DNA of 64,000 nucleotides from Ditylenchus dipsaci. Taxonomy: Eukaryota > Nematoda > Chromadorea > Rhabditida > Anguinidae. The notes below the pieces were generated by a model. The model ran no database searches and had not been told where the DNA came from. It saw nothing but the letters and a program-made list of their open reading frames with translations. Numbering within the stretch: position 1 is the first letter of the stretch; the number at the start of each line of letters is the position of its first letter. Shown here one piece after another: positions 10,000 to 24,300 of the stretch. A program made the position numbers and the translations under genes. Location of the stretch: positions 1 to 64,000 of the forward strand of contig SADC01000151.1 of the NCBI GenBank assembly GCA_004194705.1, given 5' to 3'.

Positions 10000-12900
10000 C
10001 TAATCCTGTTTCATCACTTTGTAGCGAGTCCACTTGATCAGTGTTTGGGGCGAGCGGAACAAAAAGATGAGCTTGGCAAATAGATCCTTTAAAAATTTAC
10101 GTTGACAATTTTAAACAGATATGAGTATCACAACCTGTTCCAAAGTGAAGTTTCCATCCCTGCTTCCTGATTCTCTGACCAAATAAATGTCAAGACATAT
10201 TTTGAGCAAGTAGTCAGGGTTAGGAATCTCAGAGATTATGACATCCAGAGGTCCACTCGTAACTACTCCTCTAATAAGTCTTCCAACCAACAGAACGAGA
10301 GCGATATAGGAAGCAATGATTCTGAAATTTATTCGATTTTGACTTACGAAAAGGTGAATATTTTAAAAAATAGTCCGCTAAAGCTAAATTTTTCGATTAT
10401 CATTCTATGGATTGCCTGTTTACCGTATATTCTCTATTACTCCCCACTCTCTAATAATCCCCCACCCTACCGACCTCATATCTGAGCCTAAAGCAAACAT
10501 TTCACAAATCTGTTTTTTGCGTTTTCTTAATTAGCACGAGCTTTCCTTATTTCACTTTTCAGATTCTGGTCGACTGCCCGAAAATCTCCGAATCGACATC
10601 CAATTTTTCCGATTTTTAGGGGTTGAAAAATAATCCCCCATGGGGGTGTAATAGAGAATATACGGTATGTCATTTTTCCGACCGTTCTTTGAAACGGTAC
10701 AGGAAATAAATTTTTATCCTACTTATATTAGGTTGTCCTAAAATTCGCTGAATTTCGCGTTGGCCCCCCATTTTGCGTTTGTCGCTTTTTAAATTTGTTG
10801 TGGATTTTTCAGCTTTTTTTGCTTCAAAACTGGCTGGATTTTTCGCGAAGGGAATATTCCTTTAGAAAACAGAAAAGGTCGAAAATAGGTCAACGACGAA
10901 TTTAAAAACGCAACGAAACACAATTTTGAAAAAGAAATTTTGCGAACTTTTGGGACGACCTAATATTAGACACATTACTTACCCTCCTTGGACAAATTGA
11001 ACTGGAATGAAAGAAGGGAAAACTCGGTCGACAAAAGCAATCATCTCTACGTAGTCTAGGTTGGAGCCAGGTGCATAAGGAAAATGGGTCTTAGGTGGGC
11101 TGAAACTGGCCATTCTAGGGTGAAAGTCCATTTGCGTAGTCCAAATGGGAAGTTGGGTGGAGTTGTTGATGGTCATCCTAGCCGTGTTGAAGGTACCTCT
11201 TATATCTGTGATATTGACATTCGTGCCCATGTCCTGAAACATGAAATAAAGCTGCATTGAATAAACAAATCGAAATCGAGCAAAACCTGCAATTGATTGG
11301 TAGCCTTGACCTCTCCCTCATTTGGAACCTGTTAGTTAATTAAAATAAGTATTTTTTTAATGATAAAAAAGTAAGGTTGCAATGCCAACTTTGCAGACAC
11401 GATATTGCCAAACTTAAAAACTTTGTAAAAAAATTCTCTGTGATGCTCAGTTTAAAGTTAAATTAGCCACTCTTTCTTCGTTTTTACGAGTTGAAAACTT
11501 CTCAATGAGAAGTCGAAAAATGACTGTTTCCACAATTTTTTCTTATTTTTTTCATGGACATAACTCCATATACTCTATTGTACTTGTTACATTAGGTATT
11601 CGGAAATTTGGTGTATTTTTTAAGAACTTTTTTTGTGGCATTTGTTACCTCTATAGATTTTACGGCCATTTTTAGAAAGTTAGACACTCCTACCCAGAAC
11701 TAAAATTTTGAACCCTTCAAAATTGGCAATCCCGCATCTTTCAACCCTATAAGTGTGGAATAAGAGATAACTTACAGTGACGTACATCGGGATAGCACCG
11801 GCAATCCTCATCTAAAATGAATAAAAAATACTTCATTCGTTCATATTACATAATAAATGAGGAAAAATCTTAAATGCGCACCCATCTAGATGAAAAACGC
11901 ACCCATTTGGATTTCAAATGTCTCCTTGAAAAGCTTAAAAGCTAACCTATTTAGCTGAAAAGCGCGCCCGTTTTCAATTTTTTTTTCAAATCGACTTTTC
12001 AAGTCGCCCCACGTCGAAAAGAAAGGCCACGTGCATGAACATTCTCTAAACTAATTAGGACGCTTGATATATCATTTTGTCGGAAATATCGTCGAATTAA
12101 AAAAAATATCACCGAGCAAAACTACAGATGTCTTTTGGAGCTTAAATTCAAAAAATGTTCAGAAGTGACGAATTCGACGTCGACAACTATATTTATATGA
12201 CACTACATGTAGTATGTCGATGTATGTCAATTAACAGCAATATATGTGAAATTTTTTAGTTTAGTTAAGCTTTTCGCTGAGAAATTTGAGAATGGGTGCG
12301 TTTTTCAGCCAAATGGGTGCGCTTTTGAGCATAATGAGTGCGCTTTTAAGCATTTTGGATAGATATTTGAAAATGGGTGCGCTTTTCAGCCAAATGGGTG
12401 CTCTTATTTAATTCTCTTCTGATAAAGACTTAGATTTTTTGTGTGCCTAGACTAAGAATTCAACCATAAATAAATTTCTCAGCAATCTCTGTTTTGATCA
12501 GTTATATATACTTGGTATTTTTTTTTTTTTTTTCCAAACACAACCCAGTCAAACTTTGGTTATCCGTCACCGTCCCCAATTAAACACAAACCTCGGGCTC
12601 AGTACCATTCAATACTTGCAGTAGCAGTGTTTCGCGACCACCTTCTTGCATCAAATTCAAATGTGGTCGAATGTTTTGATGGTTCTGAATAATTAGAAGT
12701 TAAATCAACCGAATGTTGAAAATGCAACAAACCCTTGTCCTTGCTAATTCGAGGCCTTTCAAACTCCACCTGAGCTTCATTGTCATTTCCACCATGTTTT
12801 CCTTCGACTTTTGCAATTCCCCCTGGAGCGCCGTAATGACTCATTGGAAATTTGCCAGGGAACTTCAGACGTTGTCGGAATTTCACTTTTTTAAAAATTT

Positions 12901-15394
12901 ATAGAACAGGTAAATTATGTGAATATCTCACCAATATTCCCTCATTTTTGTATTCGTTAAGGAATGCCACAGCTTGTCTGCTTTTCTCTACATCAATAGT
13001 GTTGTTTTTGGGCGAATTTCGCCAGAAAATTGCTTCCTCAACTGATTTATTTCAGTATCATTTAGCAGCACTAGATCGATTCCTTGTGCTTGCATAGTGT
13101 AAAGGGCCTGAAAATATAGTTATTAACAAAAGTCATTGAAGGGTTATGTCCAGCGTTCAAATTAGTGCCGCCGATTCAATAAAATTTCCCAATCATTGAA
13201 CTTCCGTACAGATTTCTTAACTTGTTTCTAACAAAACCACACCTAAAATTAAGTTCTAGGCCTTGTTTTTTAGAAACAAATTTAAAAGTTGGCAAATTTT
13301 TTCTTGCAGCTAAAAATACTTTTTCTGAAGCTAAAAGACTTTTTTACATATATTTTTTTGCAGCTAAATTACTTTTTTGCATTCAAAAGACTTTCTCTTG
13401 CATATAAAAGAATTTTTTTTACTGCAGCTAACAAAGGAAGTACACGATGTGTGTTTTGAGAACGGGAGTCGACATTTATTTGTCTGTTATTGTAGAGTAT
13501 CCGAAACTTCCATGTGAAAGTGGTTGTCCCGACCTCGCGTCATGAATTAAATTCGGAGATATGACCTCTTGTAGTTATCATTTACCCATGGCGGGTGAAT
13601 CATGGGTTCTTTTCGAAAACTTTTACTTAATTTTTGTTTTGTTCGCTTACTTTTTATTTCAAGTTACAGACATTTCTTACTCAAAATGACCGCTAGAATG
13701 TAGCAAGCATTTTGGTAGTAAAACTCAGCAAGTTTTCATAAATTATTTAGAAAAAAGCAAATTCAAGTCATGTGTCAGCTTGTTTGGCACGTTAATTTAC
13801 GCAAAATAGCTGGTACATGACTTGCATTTGCTTTTTTTTTCTTCATAATTTATGTATAAACTCTATAAATATTTACATAAACATGCGCAGTTCTTTCTAC
13901 CAAAACATTTGCTAGATTTTAACGGTCATTTTGAGCACTAATTGTCCACAACTTTAAAAGATCAGTACAGAATTTCAATGACTAGGATTTTTTGAAAGGG
14001 AAAAGCTTTTTTTGCCGCTAAAATGCTTTTCTTCCATAGCTAAAAAGCTTTTTTTCAGTGATTAGCGTCCAAAAGTAGATTTTAGCTGCAAAGGAAGCAT
14101 TTGGCAGCAAAAAAATGCTTTGCCCTTTGAAAGCGTGAGCATGGCTCTTTAACAACAAGCCACTTTTATTTACTTACAGAAAGCCTTCCACACTAATAGT
14201 CAGCTTGGCGATATTGGAGTGCTGACTTCTCCGATCTGGTTGAGCATACTGAACAATACTAAAGGCAACCAGATGATTATGATCAAGAAGAGAATCATAG
14301 GCAGCCCATCAAATATTTAACCTGAAAAAATGTCCTGGTTCATTGGAACAAAGGCCAATTTTTCTTACCAGGAGCCCTTGGCAACACCTCGCGTGCTGGG
14401 AAGTTTTGCTCATAAGTTCTAGCACATTTCAGGTTGTAAATGACTGCGTAGAAGTTTTCCATGTGAAGTAATCGAATAGAGGCATACTATAAAATGGAGA
14501 TTTGGACTCTATTTTAATGTGAGATAACTATGTGAGCACATACGAAGTGTCTGTCCATGTCCAATCAATGGCAGTTCTGAGCTCAAACAAAAACGGAACA
14601 ATCATGAACCTGAAAATGAAGCTGTTGATCTACATGTCTAATTAGACTATATAACTTACGCTTTGAACAAAACCATATTGATCAATCCATAGGAATGTGT
14701 CAACAAGTTGCCAATACATAAGGAAGGATAGCCATTGCGAATTTGCCAGGCAGACACAAGGAAGTAGACACATTTAACAACGTACAACAATAAGGCTATT
14801 CTATTTTGAACAGTTTCCCTAAAAGAAAACTCATAAACAGGTTTTGTTTTTTAAAACCGACCTCTTAGTGATCCATGGCAAGACAAAGAAAATCCAGATG
14901 TGTAAGGCAATTACTGTGATAAGCTGGTAAGCAAGTTTGCAGAAGACTGCTTTACGCAAGTACTAAAAATCGATTAAATTGTGGATTTTTTCCAAGTGGT
15001 ATGTAATCACAAAATACCAGTGCTCGATCAATGACGATCATGAAAGAAATGAGGATTACCATCACCACAAAAGCGACTGGTACTCGACTCGCTTGAATGT
15101 CACCAAGCACGTCACCAGTTCCACCCTCTCCAAATGTTTATAGCCAAAAGCGACAATAAAGAAGCCAAGTACGTCAAGGAAGAACATGATTGGGTAGAGA
15201 TCTCGAATATACCGGAACTTGGGGTAGAGCAGTTTACGGAAGAACACCACAACAGCCCCACTACTGCTATGGTCTTCTTGACCATTGTTTGAGTTGGAAT
15301 CGTCAGCCACATCTTTTGTTGCGTACATTGACTGTGCTGCTTGGGAAGTGGAAGGCTGGATAGTGCTGCTGCCAAGACCTGTCTCCATATCAAT
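10000..15394 (-). CDS. Piezo exon block 4: anchor, cap and pore
   Basis: Exons: 15018-15394 (linker, then [20 protein letters not shown]), 14862-14962 ([20 protein letters not shown]), 14660-14818, 14544-14609, 14369-14486, about 14180-14320 ([20 protein letters not shown], the outer helix), about 12930-13125 (starts ALYTMQAQG), about 12714-12890, 12592-12684, 11776-11811, 11287-11328, 10983-11233, 10135-10321 and 10000-10086. The last six join in perfect phase with no frame error. Breaks lie near 15,125, 14,463, 14,315, 14,208, 13,006 and 12,840. The intron at 11.8-12.6 kb holds an array-ended element. Confidence 0.92.
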
Positions 15395-18300
15395 CTGTAA
15401 GGAATAGAATAAGGAGAATTTTACAGACAAGTATAGTAATTCCTATAATTATGCGGCACCCCAAATTGAAAAAACGTCTTTGTAGAATAATGTTTTTTGA
15501 CTCTCTTCTTAATTACTTCTCTCAGGCAAGTAATTTCTTCTCTCGGACACTCATTTTGCAACTCATATAACTGCCTAAAAAATAGGTGGTGACTTGCCTG
15601 AGAGAAATCTTCAAAAAATGAGTCAAAAACATAATGTCAAGAACACGGCTTGAATTAGGAGGTTAGAGGAAGTACGATAAGTCTATATACCTCTTCTTGG
15701 TCCTGAGAATTCCTCTTTGTCTTCTGCTTACTAGCTGATCCTTTTCTGCTAGTACCGCTTACAATTGAAGTTCGCTGCGGAGACTCCAGCCTGGTTTGTG
15801 GTTCAGTTATTGTCGTGGATACGGTTGAAGACGAAAATGTGTCCTGAGTAAGAAAATTTTTTTTACCTGAATCTGTAAAAGATATCTATAAAAGCCTACT
15901 TGAACATTGGCATCTTTCCAAAGTCCGAGCCTCCTCAGCATATATCTGTGGAAAATAGAGCAATAAGCAGAGCCACATCAGCAACCGCAAAGTAGTTGGT
16001 TTCTGAATGCCGAGCACATATGGAAGCTTGTAGGGCTCATTTGTTTCCTGGAAAGTACAATTTAGGAACATATGAAGCCCTCAATTCACAGTTAACTTCT
16101 GGACAATAGGAATTTATAATTCGAGACTTTCTTATAAAAGTCCTGACAATATAGTCGAACATTTATATAGCGGCACCCGGGACCAGATGGAGGTGCAATA
16201 TATATCTCGATAATCTTCGCTGAAATTCTTTGTCCGCTAGCAGAGTCGGGTTCACAAAAGGTGCCTTATATCTAGGTTTGACTGTAACAATGTTTACCTG
16301 AATCACAGCTGATTGCCTGTTCCAATACCAAAAGCCAAATTGAAATAAGAACTTTATCACAATAACCACTTCGGTATAGAAGATCATGGCAATCCTGTAA
16401 AGAGAGTAAAGGTGCCGATAATAAAAACATATAGAAGGCTACACAAACCAGAAGATTTTTGACGGCCGCGGATTGGCCAAAGAGCCCAGAAAAAGACCAG
16501 AGCAGGCAACGGTAGTGTCAAAAGTCCACCACAGAAAGAGTGAGCGATGATTGCAAAGAAGAACACATCACATCCGTATGGGCAGCAAAGCAATTGGCGA
16601 TGGCAGTAATCAGGGGGCAAAAACATTTCGCTGCTCCCACTTCAGGTGGGCATCATTTTCCAACTTGCGTATGTCAGCAACACTAGTCACTAGGTGGACA
16701 TTATGACCTTCCCAGGCGGCGAAGCTCACCGGCTGGCCTTTGGGCATCGTAGAGTTCCTAAAGTGGTTTTCAATTAGCATATTCTCTCTAATATCGCGTA
16801 ACCCCTCAATTCAAAATCGTGTTCTTGGCATTGTGTCTTAACTATTTTTTACATTATATTTGCATTTGGACAAACAAAATGACGATTTTTAGGTAGCGGA
16901 CCTTGAAAATAGGTCAAAAAACTTTTCAGATCAGTAAAATGACAAAATCTCGCTGAGCTACATCACCTCAAAGACCTCTACCTCGCACTTCCCACCTCCA
17001 TTGTGGCCACCGTATAAAGAATCTTCGAAAATCGTGTGAAACCACAATGCCAAAAACACGATTTCGATTTAAGGGGAGGAGTACCCTTCTATTAGAGAGC
17101 ATACCGTATTTGCCTGGTCAATGATAATATAAAAAACCAACTCACATCATTCATAACTTGCTTCAAACGCTCTTTTTCCTTGTTCAGCACAAAAGCCACA
17201 TAGCGATGCTCTCTTGATCTGGCGTTCAAGAATGAAGCAACCCATCCTAGTGAAGACTTTATCACCTTCCAGCCAAATTTGAAGACCACAAGTATTAGTT
17301 CTGCTGAAAATTACATTATTTTTAAGCCACTCAGTCTAACTTTCAACCAAAACTTACGCCATGACTTAGAAGAGGCTTTAGCTTCATCGCAAATGTGTGT
17401 TTCCAACTTTCCGGATGAGGTTTCACTTCGGTCAGGACTATCATCACCATTTCTACCACCACCTCCAGCTGTTTTTCTAAAGCGTACCACTGGACCAAGG
17501 TCCTCTTCGACAGCCTGTTCCAATCGTGTCCTTCCTTCTGAGCCATTTCCATGAGTAGCTCAGCAGCCTGTCTTGATTCAGGTCTTTGGTCGTGGTGCAG
17601 AGCTTTGAGCACTCTTTCTCTATCTTCTTTAGACTTGGCCACTGCAATATCATTCTTCTACAATTGTCTGGCTCACTCTCTGCCACAGCCACTGCTTCCA
17701 TTGTGCTGTCAAGGTCTAGGTTTTGCAGATTGCGGTGTACAGCAGCTAAAGAAAATGTTCGTATACAATAATTATGAAAAAAAATATTCAATTGATGACA
17801 AACCTGAGTTGGATTCAACTCATTTGTGTCGGGAGCAACCTAATTTTTGGATTATTTTAACACCTGAAACCAAAAAAGACTCAAACCTCTGGAACTCCTG
17901 GCGGCGGTTTGGTTGGCTCATCCTCTCCCGATCATAGTCAAACATGTAGTAATCACCTGCTCTTTTGGCTGAAAATTAAAAAGTAAATACACCGTTCTTT
18001 GGATTTATATGCCAAGCGAAGGAATAAAATTGCAAAAAATCAAATTTTGGCATGTTAGTTAGCAAATGCTATATCTTGCTTGCTACAAAACAAAACTTTT
18101 TCATTAATTTTTGTGAAAATGATAGAAACGTGATATTTTTAGTAACACCTACAAGGTTTTGGTAAGAAGGTATGTAAAAAAATCTTTCTGTAACAAGAAA
18201 ATAATATAGACATTCGTGAAATAACCCAACTCTAAAATATTCTTCAAAGATTTTTGGTTTGTTAATTGGATCCGAAATGTGTTACTCAAAAACCAAACTG

Positions 18301-21300
18301 GGAAGATATTTAGAAGATAAAAGGAGAAGAAGCAAAATTAGAGTCAAATTCCTAAAACATAAAACAATAATTCAATAAGCAACATGAACAAGAGGTGTTT
18401 TGCCAAGCATTGATAAACCAACTAATAATTAGTCGGTTAGTGTGTTATTTACCATCACTCATGGTTATGGATGTCTGGCTGAGTCTTCGATGTCCTCAAA
18501 TTGCAGTGTAAAACAAACAAAAATAGTTAATAGTAAAAACTAAAAGTTCTACAGCTACTGTTACAACAAAAGCACTCCAGTAAAAACAAATACATCAACA
18601 CACGAACCAGGCAACACGGAGTCCGGGTACAGGTTTCTTAGGTCATATCCTGGCAAAGGGTCATCTACATCGATGATAGATCCAGGTCGTCCTCTGGCTG
18701 ACATGGTACTTTGCCTTTTGACTAACACACTACTACTAATGGACAACAGTTACACATACAAATGTGTGTGTGTTTGTGGACAACATGGAGCTTAGAACGC
18801 TCAATTAGCACACTTCAAACAACAAACAGTCTGGAGAGTTTTTTGATGCAGGGATGAAAATGGTACTTTTTACAAAGATTTTTTTTGGGAGACCGTGAAC
18901 CTTTTCTAGTTGATTAAAAATAACTATAAGTACTAGAACAAAATGACCCTTTTATCGAAAATTCTCAAAATGTGCATTTCCGGTAAACATTTTTTTGCGT
19001 TAATTTTGCATTATCGTCTAGCCTAGGATCTCAGCTTTCCGATGAGATATCAAAGTTTATTGGATGACTTCAAAATTTAGAGTTTAGAGGTTTGACAAAA
19101 ATTAATGTAAGACAAAGATTGTCGCCCGCCAATTCAAAAAAATACTAATCATAAAACTTCTATACGAATTTCTTAACTTGGTTTCTAACGCAACTACAGT
19201 CAACTCCCATTAGTGTACCCTGGGGACCGGCTCCAGGTGTACACTAAATCGAGGTTCATTCTAGTCATTTTAATTAACCGCCGGCCAAAATGATATAATC
19301 CAGGTGTACACTAAACCGAGTTGTACACTAAATCGGGAGTTGACTGTATACCTAAAATGAATTCTAGTCCTTGTTTTTTTAAAAAACCAAGTTAAAAAAT
19401 CCGCACAGAAATTCAATGATTAGGCGAATATTTTTGAATTGGCGGGGGACAATCCAAAACGTGTGGCCACGGCCCCTTAAAAGTACATCTTAATCTGTAC
19501 ATTTAAATCTGAAATCATGCGATAAAGTTTGATAGCTCGATAAAAAAAAACTAAAATTGTTGGTTACACGATCACGCAAAAAATTAAAAAAATGGACACA
19601 AGATTCAAAGATCAATCCCGATTTCAACATACGGGATTTTAAACAAATTAGGGGCCATTTTTCAGAAATTAGGGGTCGCATTAAATATCATTCTTTTTAA
19701 ACTCAAGCAACGTTATTGTAAGAACTAGCAAAAAGATATTAAATTAGGCTAAAAGTCAGTTGACCCTGGCTAACATATTACAGTTTGACCGGATAATTAA
19801 ATGGTGAAACTATTCTAAAAATTGAATTTGTATTTTTAAAACTCCTTTTGACAAAAATACTACCTACCTTGTCCATAGCTGTCGGCCACAAAAGCTTCTT
19901 GGAAAGCGCCTATGCTAGCCCTTTGCTGTTGCTCGATATAGCGGTTGCGGATGGCTCAGTCCTTCTCTTGATCTCCTCCACCTTTTTGTTCTGATGCTCA
20001 TTTTGTTCGCTCATCTCTTTTTCTATCAATTGATTGATTAGGATGGCACCTCTGCAACAACACAAATTGTCATAAAAAAAAGTTTAAAAAAATTTAACCT
20101 CTTGGCTTGTATCATTTCACAACGGAATTCAATCATACAGCCTGAACTCAAACATTCAACATGTAAAAAGTTCAAATTTGAAGAAAAAATTACGCTGGAA
20201 GAACCAGGAATTTAGAGCCCTCAGCTGCAGTATTACAAAGATAAAAGCGACAGTATCAAAGCCAATCCTAGTCTCTCTTGCTAGAACACTCAGGTCTTCT
20301 GCACTGCCCACACACTGCAATAAACTCGGTAAACTTTGAATTTTTTTATAAACTTTATAATTCGAGTCTAGAATTGGAACTCCTGATATAAGGAAACCCT
20401 TCAAGTTCGACCCCCAGCTGATTCCAGCCGACTTTTTTTACCTTCAAGCTTTGGTCAATCCAAAACATCACAATGATTATATATTTTTTCATTTGTTAGG
20501 ACCCGCAGTAAGGTTTATGATATTATGAGGAAGAAAAACTGATCATATGAAAAATATAAATTTGACCGAAAAGCAAACCCTATCGTAAAAGTATTTATAC
20601 AAAATTTTTTATTTTGATTAAAAAGCAAAACCGAGTAACGCCAAGATTTACCTCTGTGTCACGGAATTTAAGAGGATGCTTTTGATAAATCGGTTGATGC
20701 TTTCCGAAGACATGTCATTGACACAGACAGACTGAAAAGTTGTTGAAGAACACACAATGGGTTTATTGAAGATTCAGAGAGGGGGCGCAGATCGTTGCCA
20801 GTGAAAAACTCGGTGTACAGGAAGGCACAGCCAAACAACTAAAATTTCGAACTGCTTTAGTTAATAACTTAAATAGGTGAAAATCAGTAAACCTGTAGGA
20901 ATATTTCAAGAACATGACCACCACCACCGTACACCGCAATCACCTTCCACCAATAAATGGTTCTGCCATAGTTGTACATGGTGTACAGATTGTTGCCCTG
21001 CCACAACATCCAGAAAGCCAACACCAAATAACCAAGAGCAAACAGAGATGTGCCTCCAAGACCGGCAGCCATCAACATAATCATGGTTATCCAGTGGCCA
21101 TACATGAACACCACCATTTTGAAAAAGTCCACAAAGCTTCTAAAATCACATTTTAATTATACCAAAATATTTTTTGATTAAAAGTTAGGTGTCAACTTAA
21201 AAAAATACAGTTCAAATACCCTATTGCCTAAGATTTTTTTAAACCACCAATAACTTACTTCTGCTCCACCACAAAGTCATATCTCGGATTTTCCTTGTGC

Positions 21301-24300
21301 AAAAGGTATCCTCCATCTTTGTAAATAGATTCATTAGAGCCAGCTGGATGACTTTCTCCCTCTTGTCGAAACACCAATTCCTGAAAATTCAGAGTCTAGG
21401 CTTATTAATTAGCCATTAATATGAAGTACCTGCGCAGCCACAATTAACAATAAGATAGCATCACAAATGATGAATATGTAGAACCTCTCAGCAGGCAAAT
21501 TATAATTGGCTAAGTCAAGGAAAACGGATAAGTTGTTGTCTAGGTCAACATCTGTCAATATGTGTGTCCATGGATATTCTTTAAAAAATTGTAAATAGTA
21601 TAATTACAAAGCAAAACAGGCTGTTTATATATACCTATGCCCCACTCACTGGGCAAACCGATTGCCATGGCATATTGGAGAGGGAAAAGCACAGCCAGAT
21701 AGATTAGGAAGACTGGCCAAACCACTCGACACCCAGCTCTGGACATAACTACGAAGCACACCAACCAAACAATCAGCATCCCAGCCAAAAAGTCCATGCG
21801 GAACCAGGCAACTATGACCATTGCCGACATTGAGATCTGTTATGAGATACTTTTAAACAAAATCAAAAGGTAGATATACCTCAAGTCCAAATTTGTAAAA
21901 CCCGTAATTGAGAAGGCATTTGAAACAACTCAAAATGTTGGCATCAAAGCTTAATGGAGTTGCTTCTGAAATAATTAGGCTCTGTGGATATTTTCTTAGT
22001 TTTCTGACAGAGTTTGGCTCAATAAATTTTTTACGGGAATTTTATATTTCCCCACAAAAATCAATAACAACATTGAAGCTAGCAGGAGCTCGAAGATTAA
22101 CCAATAGATAATTGAAAAACAGAATATTCATACAAAAACATTATTGAAAAAAGTACCGTCCGAAAAGAAATATGATTTTTTTTGAAGTAACTTTGTGTCA
22201 GCTTGAATCTAATGAGCATGGTTTTAGGTTAGAGTTTCGAGCCAACCTGACCTTTTAAAACTTTTTCACCAATATACCTGAGAATATAGTGCCGGGAGCA
22301 GGCTCTGGAACGCCCAACATAGTTCTTCTGTGTTTCTGTCTATAGCGCACACAGAGCTGTAAGCCAATGAGGACGATCACAAGGACAAGACCCTGAGCAT
22401 GAATCAATATAGAAGGACATATAGAAAAGTCAATGAGTACCTTCAAATCGCTCTGGAGATCATTTGTTTCCTCAAATCCAATCCACTTGGAAGCACACTG
22501 AAATTCTGGCAAGGTGTCATTTTTGGATTGTTCACAAGAACCACCATCCAGAATACGGTTAATAGAGCCTTCCTCTGTGATACCCGAGTTTTGGGTTAGG
22601 TGTAGCTAAAGTATCAATTTTATTTCTTAAAATGTTTATAAAAAATTGTATGCCAATATTTTTGCAGCATTTTTCTGGTTAAACACACCTGGTATATCCT
22701 TCTAGCGATGAAAACAGTAGACATATACAAACATAACAGCAAAGAGATCATTCTTGAAAGAGAGGGAAGGCAAGCTGCAAGTGCCACGAACACAATAATT
22801 ACAAAGTTCAGCGCACAAAAATGGGATACTGCCACCAGCACCAGAACAAAGAGGATCAATCTGTAGCCGTGGACTTCTGCTAACCTCCATAACACTTCAA
22901 TTACTTCTCTACTCTGGTGTTTAGCTCTGTTCATGGCTCCATCCACACCTGCAAAATAATGATACTGAAAAAAAAATCAAAACATCATATTTTCCTACCA
23001 CTTGTAGCTACCCTGTGAGTCTGACCATTGCCAGATCCCTGTACCAATTTGGTCCAAGGGTCGTGGAAGAACTTCAACTGCAGCATGGTCACCACGATAA
23101 GAGAGATCGGCAGAATTAGACTCTTGAAAAGAAGACTGAAATTTGGTGAGATTAATCAGTTTTTGTGGCAAAAATGTTTTTTTTGTGGCAAATTTATTTT
23201 TTAGCTAACTTTTTTTATTTGTAGTAATTTTTTGTGGCAAATTTAGTTTTTTTGTGGCAAACTCAGTTTTTTCTGTGACAAATTTAATCTTTTTGCAGCA
23301 AATTCGGTTTGCGCTTTTAGCCGGCTACAGGCGACAACTGCCATTCTCCCTCTGAAAATTGAGACTTTTGCGTTTTCTGTCTAACTTTTGAATAAGATAC
23401 CTAAATTTGCATTTTATATATGTATTTGGTAACAAAACGCAGCGAATTTACATTTTTATGAGGTCTGAGGTTTGCTTTAGAAATTTATTGACAAAAAACT
23501 TGGCAATAATATCAATTAAGAAAAATTTCAGGAATGTTCATGAAACTTTTGTCTAGATTTGAAATTCGTTATGTTCATGGGAAGTGACTTATTCGAAAGT
23601 GCTGAATGTGATGAGTTTTTTCAGAATAAACTTACAAAAGGTAGAATGGAAATCATAAAACCAGAATGTTGGATAAAGCAAACTAAAACACAGCCTTTTT
23701 TAAGATTTTTGCCTTGGCGTCAAATTTGCCTGATGTACAGTTCACATTTTTTAGGAGCCGTGAGACATTCTAACTAGAGACAGTAACGGGACTGAGTATC
23801 GGCCGGGTCCCTGTCCCGTTAAACGGAAATTTGACCTAAAATCCGGTTCCGGAATCCCGCCGGTTCAATTTAAAACATCCCGGTCCCGGTTCGAGTTTTT
23901 TCTTAGTCATAGACCGGGACTCCCACCCCCAACAAAAGAAGAACTATTAAATCTCTACTTTATTCATATCTAGCCCTTCCAGTTTAACCCACGCCTTATC
24001 CGATACTTTCACGACCACTTTGGAGATTTTTCGGCAAACGTAGCTTGATCATCCAGTTTAGAAAATTAATATAATTTTAATTTTTCTGCAAACGTTAAAA
24101 CTTTTTCCAGTAAGACTCTGCTTTTAATATAATATAATCAACTTTTGATTTAACGACATTTCATGATCTTAACTAACTGCCGATGTTGAAAAAAAAAACA
24201 TGCCACCTCATTTAAAATGCCTACAGTGGAAAAAAGTCCACAGTTCGCTACAGAAAAAATGATTAAATATCAAGTAATAGAGATTGAAAAAATATACTGA

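Noticed and set aside
12500..12600. Idea that Piezo is a pseudogene because of frame breaks
   Set aside because: Splice sites, start, stop and conserved motifs are intact, the last six exons have no error, and breaks in other genes are of the same one-base kind.
16163..16295. Extension of a Piezo open frame through [17 protein letters not shown]
   Set aside because: It lies past a clear splice donor at 16,297 and has no Piezo similarity; intron read-through.
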